NCBI GenBank assembly: GCA_031769625.1
Contig: JAUIMM010000178.1
Span: 24,671,501-24,735,500 of the forward strand
DNA from: Taudactylus pleione
Lineage: Eukaryota; Chordata; Amphibia; Anura; Myobatrachidae
Length of the DNA stretch: 64,000 bases
Direction: 5' to 3'
The notes under the pieces: model-generated
Told to the model about the DNA's origin: nothing
The model's database searches: none
What the model saw: the letters and a program-made list of their open reading frames with translations, nothing else
Part shown: positions 9,401 through 20,076 of the stretch, one piece after another
Numbering within the stretch: position 1 is the stretch's first letter
Layout of the letters: each line of letters opens with the position of its first letter
Position numbers and translations under genes: made by a program

Positions 9401-11282
9401 GAATTTTTTTTTTGTCTCCTTAGTTCATACATAGTCCCAAGGAATACATTTATCAAAAGAAAATTCTATGTACAGACACAACCATTACAACTTTATTATA
9501 AGTATAGATAAAACACAAAGCAATAATTCTAAAGAATGTTCCTGTTCAGTTTAAAAGAAGAACAAAACTTGGTTATATTATAAACTCTTCACTACATGTC
9601 TTACTGAAGACAAAACCTAAAACCCTTGTTAAAAGGGAAATGGTTTTAATCAATGGTTATTAATATTGCATACAGTACAGATGTATGTGAATATTACAGT
9701 TACATCACTTATAATTATAAAGTTCTGCTATTTAGAAACAACTTTATTGTAGCTAAAAATCAAGACCTCAGAGACTGCTAACCATGCATGTTTTCAAGGT
9801 CTCCTCGCAGAATCACAAGTTGAATAATACCATCTGTGAAGCTTTTAAAATGTGTTAATGAGCAAAATGAATACACCTGTGCTCCAGCTAAGAGATATGG
9901 AAAACATGCCGTGTTAGCGATCCCGGATTTAATAACCACTGCTGTAGTGTACAATACAAAATAACATTATCATAACAGAATTGTTGGATTACTGCATAAG
10001 AACATGTTCTTGAATAGTTACACAATTTAATTAGACTGTATTAAAAAGAAGAAAACACACACAGAAAGGAAAATTATGTATATTCATCTAGAACATGCAG
10101 TTGCAAGGAAGTAACACAGCAATGCAAAATTATGTATATGTACAATTATAGCCTACTTCAGATGCTAGGATTCTTTAAAGGGAAACATTACATACATTTG
10201 CTATCAATCACATTTTTATTTATGCCCTAAAATCAAAGACGTATAGCATGACACTTTATAACTCAAACACTATAATTTAAACCAAAACAGTTATTAAATT
10301 AAAAAAAACACATCAGAGCAAATGAGACTTTGTTAAGCAAAGTCCATTTTTTAGTCCTACTATAAAAGGGGCAAACCTGTCAAAAGCAAAGACAATATTG
10401 TGCTCCTGCTGAACACAAAATGATTTCCTATTTTACCAAGGCCCTGATTTGTGAGTGATCATGAAACCTCTGTAAAAAGAATTCCCCAATTTCTAAGATC
10501 TGAAGCCCAATTACAAGTAATTACAGCTTTTCATTTTCAACATGATGAAATAATTTGATTCTTTTTTTTTCCAGAGGTCTGGTTTAGCTCAAAATAGACT
10601 AGTGCTTCTGCATAGAGTTAGTATACAAAGACAATAAAGATCAATCGCAAAAGAAAAGCAAAAAATATATGTTGGCCATAAATCATAAATGTATTCAGGG
10701 CAGAAATAGCTATTATGTTCTGTGCATGTCATTCGTGCCATCATCCATGAGTGAGAAATAACAAACATCCCAATGATGGCTAGGTCTTTGAAATAAAAAC
10801 ACTTTGAAATTATTGAGTAAAATCAACAGCATAATTATAGGTTCAGAAAAAGCTTCCAAGTAAGTAATCTAGGGAAAGACGTACAATAGCTTATCCGAAA
10901 ACTGTCACAAAACTAAGGGTGCAGCAAGTACCTCTGAAACACAGACTTAAAGCAGTTATCGTTGGTATCGATTTGAACACACTGATATCTGATGAAATAC
11001 CATGCAGAAAACAAAACTGTATTCATTTTTACATGTATTTGGATTGGATTTTTAATTTTTTTTTTTTCTCAAATTCAAAGTAATAGTAAAGAAAACACAA
11101 ACAGCCGCCCTAAGTCTAGTCTACTTCTTTCTGGCCCAGAAATATTTTTTGGATAATATCCATTAAATTACTACTTCTGTGTACTATAAAAAAACAATAC
11201 TGATGGAAAACGTCACTGGGCCTGAGTCACCTGTGGACACAGCTAATTTTATAACACAGACTAACGAACTTTCTTAAATATA
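9401..11282. other. Repeat-poor AT-rich stretch
   Basis: No coding signal, no inverted repeat and no match to other parts of the window, apart from the 9412-9460 copy noted in the Helitron entry. It is one of three long unique islands. Confidence 0.6.
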
Positions 11283-11848
11283 CCCCTAAGGTGGCCCACT
11301 ATGTGATTAATGCAATGACTCTGGCAAAGGTTTGTATTGCCCGCACTTGGATGGCATCTAGGGGCCCTACTTTTGCTGAGTGGTGTGGGTTGATGAATGA
11401 AGTGGTGGGCCATGAACTATTTTTATATACCAAGCGTAACTGTATTCTCAAATATGAGCGTATTTGGGGCCCATGGACGACTTCTTCCCATTATGTTACT
11501 GGAGGTGGGGAGATTCCAGACACTGATCGGCTGGCGACCGGCGAGATGGCATAATAATGTCTTGATAATCTGAGTTTTTGTTTATGATCTTTCTGCTAAT
11601 TTGAATGGCTGATATTTATTTTGTGCAGATATTTGTTCTGTATTATTTATATACCGGACTTGACTGTGTATCTGTATTAATGAGAGAATATGTTAATGGC
11701 TGTTTATTATTATAATTTTTTTTTCTTTTTTTGGGGGGGGGGGGGGTTAGGGGGGGATTCTGTTTCTTGTATTGTGTTTTGTTATGAGAAAAAAAACAAA
11801 CAAGCAAAAAAGTTTTATAAATAAACTCAATTAAATTAAAAAAAAAAT
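11283..11848 (+). pseudogene. LINE ORF2 C-terminus and 3' UTR
   Basis: The frame through 11283-11554 reads PKVAHYVINAMTLAKVCIAR, then TWMASRGPTFAEWCGLMNEV. It ends about 45 residues later at a TAA. This matches the extreme C-terminus of L1/Tx1-type ORF2 (an alpha-helical VNxAxTLAKxxIAxxW followed by a PPTxxEW block). About 290 bp of 3' UTR follows, with a 14-base G run near 11733-11746, an ATAAA signal and an A-rich tail before an (AT)n microsatellite. It is strongly 5'-truncated, as is usual for dead LINE copies. The upstream junction near 11280 is inferred from where the frame match stops. Confidence 0.7.
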
Positions 11849-11876
11849 ATATATATATATATATATACATACATAC

Positions 11877-12100
11877 ATTGTCAGGTGCATAAATATTGGG
11901 ACATTGACAGAATTTTCATATTTTGGCCTCTATTCACCACCACAATGGCTTTGAAATGAAACAAACAAGATGTGCTTTAACTGCAGACTTTCAGCTTTAA
12001 TTTGAGGGTAATTACATCCAAATCAGGTCAACGGTGTAGGAGTTACAACGGTTTCTATATGTGCCTCCCACTTTTTAAGGGGCCAAAAGTAATGGGATCC
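11877..12100 (+). mobile_element. Tc1 left terminal repeat fragment
   Basis: This matches the left about 220-bp inverted repeat of the element at 30580, up to GGCCAAAAGTAATGGGA, and then stops. Unrelated sequence follows and no right end is nearby. The first bases are altered (CATTGTCAGG for CAGTCAGG). Confidence 0.9.
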
Positions 12101-12621
12101 TGTATGTGTGTCTGCACATGTGGCAGGGAATGTAGAAGGGTCTTGATGTGAATGACTGAAATATTCTCTGTAAAGCGCTGCACAATATGTGCGCATTATA
12201 TCAATAGCTGTAAGATAAGCAACACAAACGTATGTTTCAGTCTGTTCCAGCAGCAGTATCTTGGGCCTCAAAAGACCCTGAACAGATTCAGTGCAGCATG
12301 TATTTTTCAAGTGTGGATTCTTCATACTTGCCAACTCTCCCTCATTGTCAGGGAGACTCCACTCTCCATGAAGAGCGTAGTAATCCCCTGATTGCACATT
12401 ACCCTCATTATGAAGCTGTTATATATATATATATATATATACATACATACATTCAAATGGGATAATTAGTAGCATCATAAGACACAATGATCCCTATTGT
12501 TACATGTAATTTTCTGAAAAGTATTAGTGTGTTTCCATCAACAAATAGATCTTACTAACTGCTTTTGGGCTCATTTACATTTGGATATAAGTCAGTTTAT
12601 GTCACACCTCTCAGATGTCGC
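12101..12621. other. Unassigned, with AT microsatellite
   Basis: No gene. An (AT)n tract lies at about 12419-12441. Open frames here have no recognisable protein content. Confidence 0.5.
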
Positions 12622-13173
12622 CAGAGCCGGCCCTAGGCATAGGCAACACAGGCAAATGCCTAGGGGCATTCCAAGCCTTGGACCGACGGAGGTCTGGGGC
12701 AGGGACATCAACTGAAATGGACGCTGATCCGGTGGAACTAGCGGCGGCCGGTACATGGCACCAGGGCCGGGCAGCCACTATGAAGCGGCCCGCAGCCGCC
12801 CCCACCAGTCATGTACAAACAATGAGTCAGACTGACTCCTAGTACGCTGGCACTGGCAGCCGCGCGGGCTGTAATTAAGAGGGAAAAGAAGTCTGGACGG
12901 GCAGAGGAGGAGGTCTCTCCATCTCCACTCACCTCTGGTCATCTCTCCCCCAGCGCCGCCTCTCTGAGTGTGCCCGTTCTGCTCCTGCAGTTGCCGCCGG
13001 GTATCTGACGTTTTGTGACAGTCCCCGGCGCTAAAAAAAGAAAAGCCCAGCACACACAGCCAAACCAGCCCTGTGACCTGACTGCCAGTCCTGCTCATGG
13101 TAAATTATAAATGTACAGTATATTGCATCTATGTGTGAGCATATATGTATATAGCTATCTCGAGAGATCTCTC

Positions 13174-13178
<5 letters not shown>

Positions 13179-13212
<34 letters not shown>
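13179..13212. repeat. (TA)n microsatellite
   Basis: A pure TA run, followed by interrupted TATATAAA-type tracts to about 13360. Confidence 0.95.
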
Positions 13213-13217
<5 letters not shown>

Positions 13218-13395
13218 TATATACAGACACATATGTATATATAAATATATTTAAATATATATACAGTATATGTTTGTATATATATATATATATATATAAA
13301 TATATATATTACTATCCTCTTATATATCTATATAATATATATATATACATATATACATGTATATTTTACAATCCTCTTTTGTCCGGCTGTCTGTC

Positions 13396-13500
13396 TGGCT
13401 ATCTATCTATCTCGTATCTATCTGTCTAATATCTATCTGTCTGTCTATCTGTTTAATATCTATCCATCTATCTATCGATCTATGTCTGTCTGTCTCATAT
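13396..13500. repeat. (TATC)/(TGTC) tetranucleotide repeat
   Basis: Alternating TATC, TGTC and TAATATCTATC units. Open frames here are repeat artefacts. Confidence 0.9.
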
Positions 13501-13679
13501 CTACCTATTCTTTTGCATACCTCTCTCAACCATCCCAACAGTACCATAACTGCAATATCCTGTGGGCAGGGGGATTGGGGGAAGGCACACTCTGTGCCAC
13601 ATTTATAAAGAAATGAAAATACTAGCGCCAATTTTCATTTAGTATGACTGTGATACAAACAAAATTGCCACTGGTATTT

Positions 13680-13930
13680 ATCAATACTTAACCCTCCTGC
13701 GAGGTCCCACGAAGTCCTCCTCGTCAGCGGGGTTCTCCGCTCACCAGACGGTCGGTGTAATGCACATGCGCAACGGTCTGTCTGACCGGCAGTGCCTCGA
13801 AGGCTTCGCTGAAGCCGGAAAGGCACCACTGGGTCTCCATTACCAGCAATGGGGAATGCATTGCTCTCGCCATCTAAAAGATGGTGAGAGTGATGCATGA
13901 CAAACAGCGGTCATCTTATATTACCGTTGT
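13680..13930. repeat. Hairpin-rich GC block
   Basis: Consecutive short hairpins, the clearest being TGCATTGCTCTCGCCATCT paired with AGATGGTGAGAGTGATGCA around 13857-13898 (17 of 19 pairs). Others are AGCGGGGTTCTCCGCT and GAAGGCTTCGCTGAAGCC. It is similar in style to 40486-41025. No coding evidence. Confidence 0.55.
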
Positions 13931-14239
13931 TTATTAAATCCAGAAAGGGAGGCATAACCCCTTCAGCCAGTGCTAAAGAGGTTATGCTTCATTGTTTAAT
14001 GGGGGCCTCTATCAGTGGATAATGGATGATGGACAATATGTTTGAATTTTCCCTGTTTGAGGCAGTGTGTGTTTTTCCTGTGGGGGCAATGTATTTGCCA
14101 GCCACTATGCACAGGAATGACTAGGAGCCGGGGAAACAACTGCAGGGGCGGACGTACGCATGGCAGCTGCATTCTTATATTGTGCTTCAGCAATTAGCTT
14201 CAGAAATAGTCTGGGAGCTCTTAAGGGTGAGTTTATTTA

Positions 14240-14450
14240 CTAAGTCAGCTTAGCATGAGTGAGGGGTGCTGAACTGACTGCTGTGAGAGGTGCTGTGTGC
14301 TGGCTGGATGAGGGGTGATGGGTGCTGCTGCTGTGATCTGTGCTGCTAGGTGAGGGGCGCTGTGCTGGGTGAGGATTGCTGCGAGTGAATGTGATGGGTG
14401 TTGCTGGCTGCTGCTATAATCTGTCCTGCTGGGAGAGGAGTGATGGGTTA
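14240..14450. repeat. TGCTG-rich low-complexity tract
   Basis: Irregular repetition of GGGTGCTG, GTGATGGG and TGCTGCT words. There is no fixed period and no protein evidence. Confidence 0.7.
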
Positions 14451-14517
14451 GAGGCGGAACTAGGGGGCACAAGGCAAAATCTTGCCTAGGTCATCAAATT
14501 GGGTAGGGCTGGCCCTG

Positions 14518-15524
14518 GATGTAGCAGTACACGTCCACTGTAACACTGCGCTCATAGGTGTTGCTTTCACAATCTCCCTGAAATGCTTTTTCAAAAGTAG
14601 GTAAGTATGAGATTCTATTTGTGTTCTTCCTCAAGGAATTCCATATCTCTATTAATGTTCAATTGGGTGAGAATCTGAAGACATCAGTGTCCTGCTCCCA
14701 GCTGACCACAGAAATGGAGGCGCAGCCACACAGGTAAGAAGCTGCCAGTGACTGCTCCTCCATTCCAGCATCCAGTGCTCAGAGTGGGGGTTGCTGCATG
14801 TTAACACTCCAAGCCTTTCAATGGTAGCATATAAACATGGTGGCAGCGTGTTAGCAAACCATATTTTGTTTAAAAAACAATGAATAAAAAATAAATAAAT
14901 CACACTTCATTCATCAAAAGTGACACAATGTGTTAGCATACTTCATGTTTAACGCTCTCATAAGATACCATCAATATTTAAAAAAAATAAAAATAAATTC
15001 CCAGCTGGTTAATATTAAAAGCAAGTTTCACAGATGTAGTGACAATAAAATAAGAGTATACATTGTAAATAATTAAAATGAGTAAAACAAGTAATATTAA
15101 ATGCGAAATGGGCATACACTGAAATCCTTATAGAAGTACCCAGAAGGTGGGAGGAGTTTTGCAGCTCCCATCCAGTGAATTTATATTACATTTCCTCACA
15201 CCACATTTTAAACATATGTTACCAAGTGTAGCTTCCAAATGCTTCAATTGGCAAGTAATAGGTCATAGAAAATCTGTTTGCAATTTGCAGAACTGTTTAC
15301 TATTTATTTTACAACATCCATGTTAATGGACAGACTACGTGTTGCCCTCCTCTTGCATTCTAGATGTAAACCAGAGTCTCTGGTTTTCCCCCACAGTGTC
15401 TTTTCACTGGATATCCCTTTATTACTTCCAGCTAAGAATTTCCTGATAATTCCCTCTATAAACTTATTCCAAAAAGAACTGGAGAGCTGTCCAACAAACA
15501 TCAGCAGTTCAGAATTTTGCAGGG
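14518..15524. other. No recognisable feature
   Basis: AT-rich, mostly unique-looking sequence with no coding motif. Confidence 0.5.
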
Positions 15525-15970
15525 GGGTATCCATAATGGGTGCAGGGTGCACACGAGCCCCTGGGTCCAGGGGGGCCCACACCGCACCCATATATAGTTA
15601 TACATACCTTTCCGCAGTCTCCAGAGTGCTGCTCTGCAGCACAGGCTGGCGCTGCAGAGCAGCAAAAATCACAGGGAAAATGGCTTCGGCCATTTTCCCG
15701 GTGACTCAAGCATGCGCAGAAAATATGTCCCCGGGAATAAGGCGCGGGCACCCATTTCCTGGAGACCCGTGCATGCGCAGTGTTCGCAAATACGCACTAT
15801 AGCACGTATTTTACCCACTAATGAGGACCGGGGACTCACTTTTTCAGAATGGGTGAGTTCCCGGGGATGCACTCCGCTGCTGGCCACTCCTCGCTCCTGG
15901 TTACATGATTGATGTCTCCCCTGGCCTGGCTGCAGGGGAGACATCAAAAAGGAGGTGGAGCCAGCCTTTA
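15525..15970. repeat. Hairpin-rich dispersed repeat
   Basis: It contains several separate hairpins: GATGTCTCCCCT with AGGGGAGACATC (12 perfect pairs, about 15910-15945), GAAAATGGC with GCCATTTTC near 15678-15700, and TGCTCTGCAG with CTGCAGAGCA near 15630-15661. It begins with a GC-rich GGGTGCAGGGTGCAC block. The open frames across it conflict on both strands and have no family motif. Confidence 0.5.
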
Positions 15971-16236
15971 CACGCCTCTAGATGCTGCAGCTCACTCAGC
16001 AGTCAGCGTGACTGAGTGGACTGCCCCGGCGTTGAGAAAACTGCGGGCTGCCTCCCCTCGGCGTGATGAGGCGAGGCCCCGCCCCCTGTCTGCATTCTAG
16101 GGACATTCACTCAGTGACAGTCAGTTTCAGTCAATAGCCAGCCGGGCACCTGCTGTGCTTGTGGAAGTAGAGTACAGCAGCACGCCTGGCCCCAGCAGTC
16201 CCCGGCTTTCAACCTCTAATCCCTGCCTCCCCTCAA

Positions 16237-16490
16237 CTTCTAATACCCAGTGGAACCCAGCCCCTTGTCTTGTCCCTGCTTACCCCCCACCACCTGCTGT
16301 CTGCAGCGCCTCTCCCCCTCTTAATAACCAGTGGCCCCATAGCCCCTTCTTTTGTTCCTGCCTACCCCTCCACCTCTTCTTGTCTGCAGCTCATCTCCCC
16401 CTCTAATACCCAGTGGCACCCAGCCCCTTCTCTTGTTCCTGCCTACCCCCTCCACCTCCTGTCTGCAGCTCCTCTCCTCCTCCGGTGGCA
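16237..16490. repeat. Minisatellite, 81-85 bp unit
   Basis: TAATACCCAGTGG-type starts occur near 16237, 16322 and 16403, giving about three copies of a pyrimidine-rich unit that also contains CTGTCTGCAGC. Confidence 0.8.
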
Positions 16491-16544
16491 CTCAGCTTTC
16501 TCCTGGGCAGTTTCTAGATGCTCTTCCACAAACTGACCCTGACG

Positions 16545-16785
16545 TCATCAGTTATTATCCACGTGGGCATAGAGGGGGAATAGAAACAGAAAGGTATATT
16601 TCCCCTTCTGTATTTGTACCTGGAAATGATGTGCAGTGAGGGCGGAGGTGCAGTTCCCAGCCCACACAGTTCACTAAAAAAGAAACTTCCCCTGCGGGCT
16701 GGCTACAAAATTATATTCCCCCTCTATGCCCACTTGGATGGTAGGGAATGACGTTGGACAGTAGCTGATGACATCAGGGTACAGA
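16545..16785. repeat. Inverted repeat around 130-bp loop
   Basis: ACGTCATCAGTTATTATCCA through GGGCATAGAGGGGGAAT is mirrored by ATTCCCCCTCTATGCCCA and a diverged GATGACATCAGGG near 16770. This is a probable MITE that adjoins the pyrimidine-rich minisatellite zone. Confidence 0.55.
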
Positions 16786-17084
16786 AACTGAACGGGATCT
16801 AGCTGTAACTGAATAGAAGCCTGTGGCGAGTGAAGTGAGTCCATGAGGGTACAAATCTCTACTGTCGGTGGCCAGATACTCCAGCTGAGACAACATATCA
16901 GCACTGTGAGGGCCTGGAACTGCACTTCCACCCTCACTCCACATCACGCCCAGGTCCTTAGGATGAATGGGTAATAAAATTAACCCTTACTCCTGTCCCT
17001 GCCTACCCCTCCACCTCCAATACCCGGAGGCACCCAGACCCTTCTCCTTTCCCTGCCTACTTTTTCCTGTGCCCAGTTCCCCTC

Positions 17085-18090
17085 ACCTATAATCTCTGAC
17101 TCCCCGAATCCTCCTGTTCCCGGCTCCACACCTCCTACTCCTGTTCCCTGCTACCCACCTCCTACTCCTGTCACTGGCTCCCACCTCCTACTCCTGTCAC
17201 CGGCTCCCCACCTCCTACTTTTGCCACGGGCTCCCCACCTCCTACTCCTGTTCCCGGCTCCCCACCTCATACTTCTGTTCCTGGCTCCCCACCTCATACT
17301 TCTGTCACCGGCTCCCACCTCCTACTCCTGTTCCCGGCTCCCCACCTCATACTTCTGTTCCCGGCTCCCCACCTCCTACTCCTGTCACCGGCTCCCCACC
17401 TCCTACTCCTGTCACCGGCTCCCCACCTCATACTTCTGTTCCCGGCTCCCAACTCCTACTCCTGTTCCCGGCTCCCCACCTCCTACTCCTGTTCCCGGCT
17501 CCACACCTCCTACTCCTGTTCCCGGCTCCCCACCTCCCACTCCTTTTCCCGGCTCCACACCTTCCACTCCTGTTCCCGGCTCCCCACCTCCAACTCCTTT
17601 TCCCGGCTCCACACCTCCTACTCCTGTTCCCTGCTACCCACCTCCTACTCCTGTCAATGGCTCCCACCTCCTACTCCTGTCACCGGCTCCCCACCTCCTA
17701 CTTTTGTCACCGGCTCCCACCTCCTACTCCTGTTCCCGGCTCCCACCTCCTACTCCTGTTCCTGGCTCCCCACCTCCTACTCCTGTTCCCGGCTCCCCAC
17801 CTCATACTTCTGTTCCCGGCTCCCCACCTCCTACTTTTGTCACCGGCTCCCACTTCCTACTCCTGTTCCCGGCTCCCACCTCCTACTCCTGTTCCCGGCT
17901 CCCCACCTCATACTCCTGTTCCCGGCTCCCCACCTCATACTTCTGTTCCCGGCTCCCCACCTCCTACTTTTGTCACCGGCTCCCACCTCCTACTCCTGTT
18001 CCCGGCTCCCACCTCCTACTCCTGTTCCCGGCTCCCTTAGCTCCTACTCCTGTTCCCGGCTCCCTAAGCTCCTACTCCTGTTCCGGGCAC
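17085..18090. repeat. Large 25/26-bp minisatellite with higher-order units
   Basis: About 38 tandem copies of a unit like CCTACTCCTGTTCCCGGCTC plus CCCAC. Variants read TGTCACCGGC or CATACTTCTG and are 25 or 26 bp long. A five-unit block starting CTCATACTTCTGTTCCCGG at 17801 recurs at 17934, giving a 133-bp higher-order period. The strand is extremely pyrimidine-rich. Confidence 0.95.
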
Positions 18091-18819
18091 CTGGTTTTTC
18101 CAAAAAATTATGTAGAAACTACAGTAACTGCATAATTTTATATGTCACTGCTATGTAAGAGCAGTTTAATGCAGAAGATTTCACAGAAATCTCCTGCAGA
18201 AGGCTAACTGCTGCAGTCCCCATTATTGTCGATGGGTACTGCAGTCTGACCTCTGTATGAAACTGATGTTATTGGGGGTATCAGACAGGCATTCTAGGGG
18301 TATGTGAAGAAGTGTGGCGGCATGTGGGCAGGTCTGAGGGGCATATGGGGAGCTCTAAAGCATAAATTATGATGGGACCCAGAAATGGTCAGGTAGGACC
18401 ACATTTTTTTTAAAGTCCCTGGGACCCACATATTTTGCCGCTCAGCGCGATCACTGCATGCGCAGTAGATTCTGGCATTAAGTCAGAATCTACTGCGCTG
18501 CCAGAGAGGAGGGGGCCCAAACGGAGGCTGCACCTGACACTGCTATTGCTTTATTTAGCCATGCGATCTGGAAACTGTCTTTCTATAGAAGGATTGCCAA
18601 ATAAATTAATAAAAAAATAAATAAATGAAACAATAGGAGATGATGTGAGCAAAACAAGATTTATTTTTTTCTCAGAATGTTTGTGGATTGTGAGAGGAAA
18701 CCAAAGCACACCCAGAAGAACCGGATGCAAACATAGGAAGAACATACAAACGCCTCACAGATAGCACTACTGTACAGGTTTAAACATTACTTTTGACTGC
18801 CAATACGGTGAGACTATAG
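18091..18819. other. No recognisable feature
   Basis: Mixed-composition sequence. No coding motif or repeat boundary could be defined. Confidence 0.5.
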
Positions 18820-18995
18820 GGGGTATATTTACTAAAGTGCAGGATTTTAGAAGTAGAGATGTTGTCCGTAGCAACCAATCAGATTCTACTTAACATTTAT
18901 CTAGCAACTTCTAGAAGAGAATAGCTAGAATCTGATTGGTTCCTATAGGCAACATCTCCACTTCTAAAAAACCCCACTTTAGTAAATATACCCCC
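18820..18995. mobile_element. CCAAT-type MITE
   Basis: Long inverted repeats run from GGGGTATATTTACTAAAGTG to its reverse complement, with a central AGCAACCAATCAGATTCTA and its mirror. This is the same family as 7264-7427, 34971-35141 and 47566-47738. Confidence 0.9.
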
Positions 18996-19064
18996 TGGAA
19001 TTCAAAATATTGCTCCAAATTGGAGTCACTGATAGGAGGGAATGGAACATTTGAAAGTGGACTA

Positions 19065-19680
19065 CAGCCATGGCCAAAAGTTTTGAGAATGACACAAGCA
19101 TTGGTTTTCACAAAGTTTGCTGCTTCAGTGCTTTTTAGACCTTTTTGTCAGATGTTATTATGGTATACTGAAGTAAAATTACAAGCATTTCATAAAGGCT
19201 TTTATTGACAATTACATGAAGTTTATGCAAAGTCTCAAAATTTGCAGTGTTGACCCTTCTTTTTCAAGACCTCTGCAATTGGCCCTGGCATGCTGTCAAT
19301 CAAATTCTGGACCACATACTGACTGATGGCCGCCCATTCTTGCCTACTCAATGCTTGGAGTTTGTCAGAATTTGTGGGTTTTTGTTTGTCCACCCGCCTC
19401 TTGAGGATTGACCACAAGTTCTCAATGGGATTAAGGTCTGGGGAGTTTCCTGGTCATGAACTCAAAATTTTGATGTTTTGTTCCCCGAGCCACTTAGTTA
19501 TCACTTTTGCCTTATGGCAAGGTGCTCCATCATGCTGGAAAAGGCATGTAGTTGTCACTAAAAGCCTTTGACACTTATGAAATGCTTGTAACATCTGACA
19601 AAAAGGTCTAACACCACTAAAGCAGCAGACTTTGTGAAGACCAACACTTGTATCATTCTCAAAACTTTTGGCCATGGCTG
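19065..19680 (-). mobile_element. Second Tc1-like family, internally deleted
   Basis: Ends CAGCCATGGCCAAAAGTTTT and reverse complement, flanked by TA on both sides (19063-19064 and 19681-19682). The terminal repeats extend more than 100 bp. Only the C-terminal third of the transposase gene remains, on the minus strand. The sequence differs from the 30580 family, so at least two Tc1 lineages are present. Confidence 0.9.
19235..19550 (-). pseudogene. Tc1-like transposase, C-terminal fragment
   Basis: The minus-strand frame shows HDGAPCHKAKVITKWL, then an in-frame TGA, then PGNSPDLNPIENLW and SILKRRVDKQ, ending GQHCKF and a stop. HDGAPCH holds the second catalytic aspartate and NPIEN the glutamate of the DDE triad. 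There are 35 positions between that D and E, counting the stop codon. The DNA-binding region and first aspartate have been deleted. It is non-functional. Confidence 0.85.
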
Positions 19681-19839
19681 TAGATGTAGAAAATTGCCTG
19701 CATATATTTCCACATGCAAAAACAAAATTCTGTATTGCAGAATTAGATATATAAATGAGGCCAAAGGTATAGAGATTTAACACTTTCTTGTACAGCAAAC
19801 ACCCTGTGGCAGATGATAGCAGGGCTACTTTTTTTTTTT

Positions 19840-20076
19840 CATGCCGGGTACACAGTAGACGAAACTATGAGCGCTCCAGCACGTCATCCGCGACAGTACT
19901 CGTCGGACCTGCATAATCAGCGTGGGCCATGCTGCCGAATGCAGCATGACCCCCACTGTCACGCCGTCGCTCCCGACACTGGCAAGTGTGTACGCCCTTG
20001 CCGATGCAAGCACCCACTTGGTCTCATCGTTAACGAGGTCGGTACATACCAGACATCGTCTAGTGTGTACCAGCCT
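19840..20076. mobile_element. TTA-flanked MITE (GTACACAC family)
   Basis: The ends contain GGGTACACAGTAGACGA and the mirror TCGTCTAGTGTGTACC. TTA follows the right end, and a T run has eroded the left boundary. The family also occurs at 41465-41809 and 54372-55203, where TTA or TAA is duplicated on both sides, suggesting PIF/Harbinger-type mobilisation. Confidence 0.7.

Larger units (their letters stand above)
12622..14517. mobile_element. Composite segment with hAT-like ends
   Basis: The left end CAGAGCCGGCCCTAG and the reverse complement of the right end, CAGGGCCAGCCCTAC, form imperfect terminal repeats. Both ends have a nearby AGGCAA...CCTAGG hairpin. The 8 bases before it, GATGTCGC, match the 8 bases after it, GATGTAGC, at 7 of 8 positions, which fits hAT. 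The interior has no transposase. It holds microsatellites, a hairpin-rich block and a low-complexity TGCTG tract, so later insertions probably lengthened it. Confidence 0.55.

Noticed and set aside
13145..13429. Tyr/Ile-rich frame
   Set aside because: Translation of TA and TATC microsatellites.
15278..15802. 174-codon plus-strand frame
   Set aside because: It crosses from unique DNA into a hairpin-rich repeat, overlaps open frames on the other strand and has no family motif.
17221..18135. 304-codon open frame rich in Pro/Ser/Thr
   Set aside because: It lies wholly within the 25/26-bp minisatellite. Other frames and the other strand are also open, and it has no non-repeat content.
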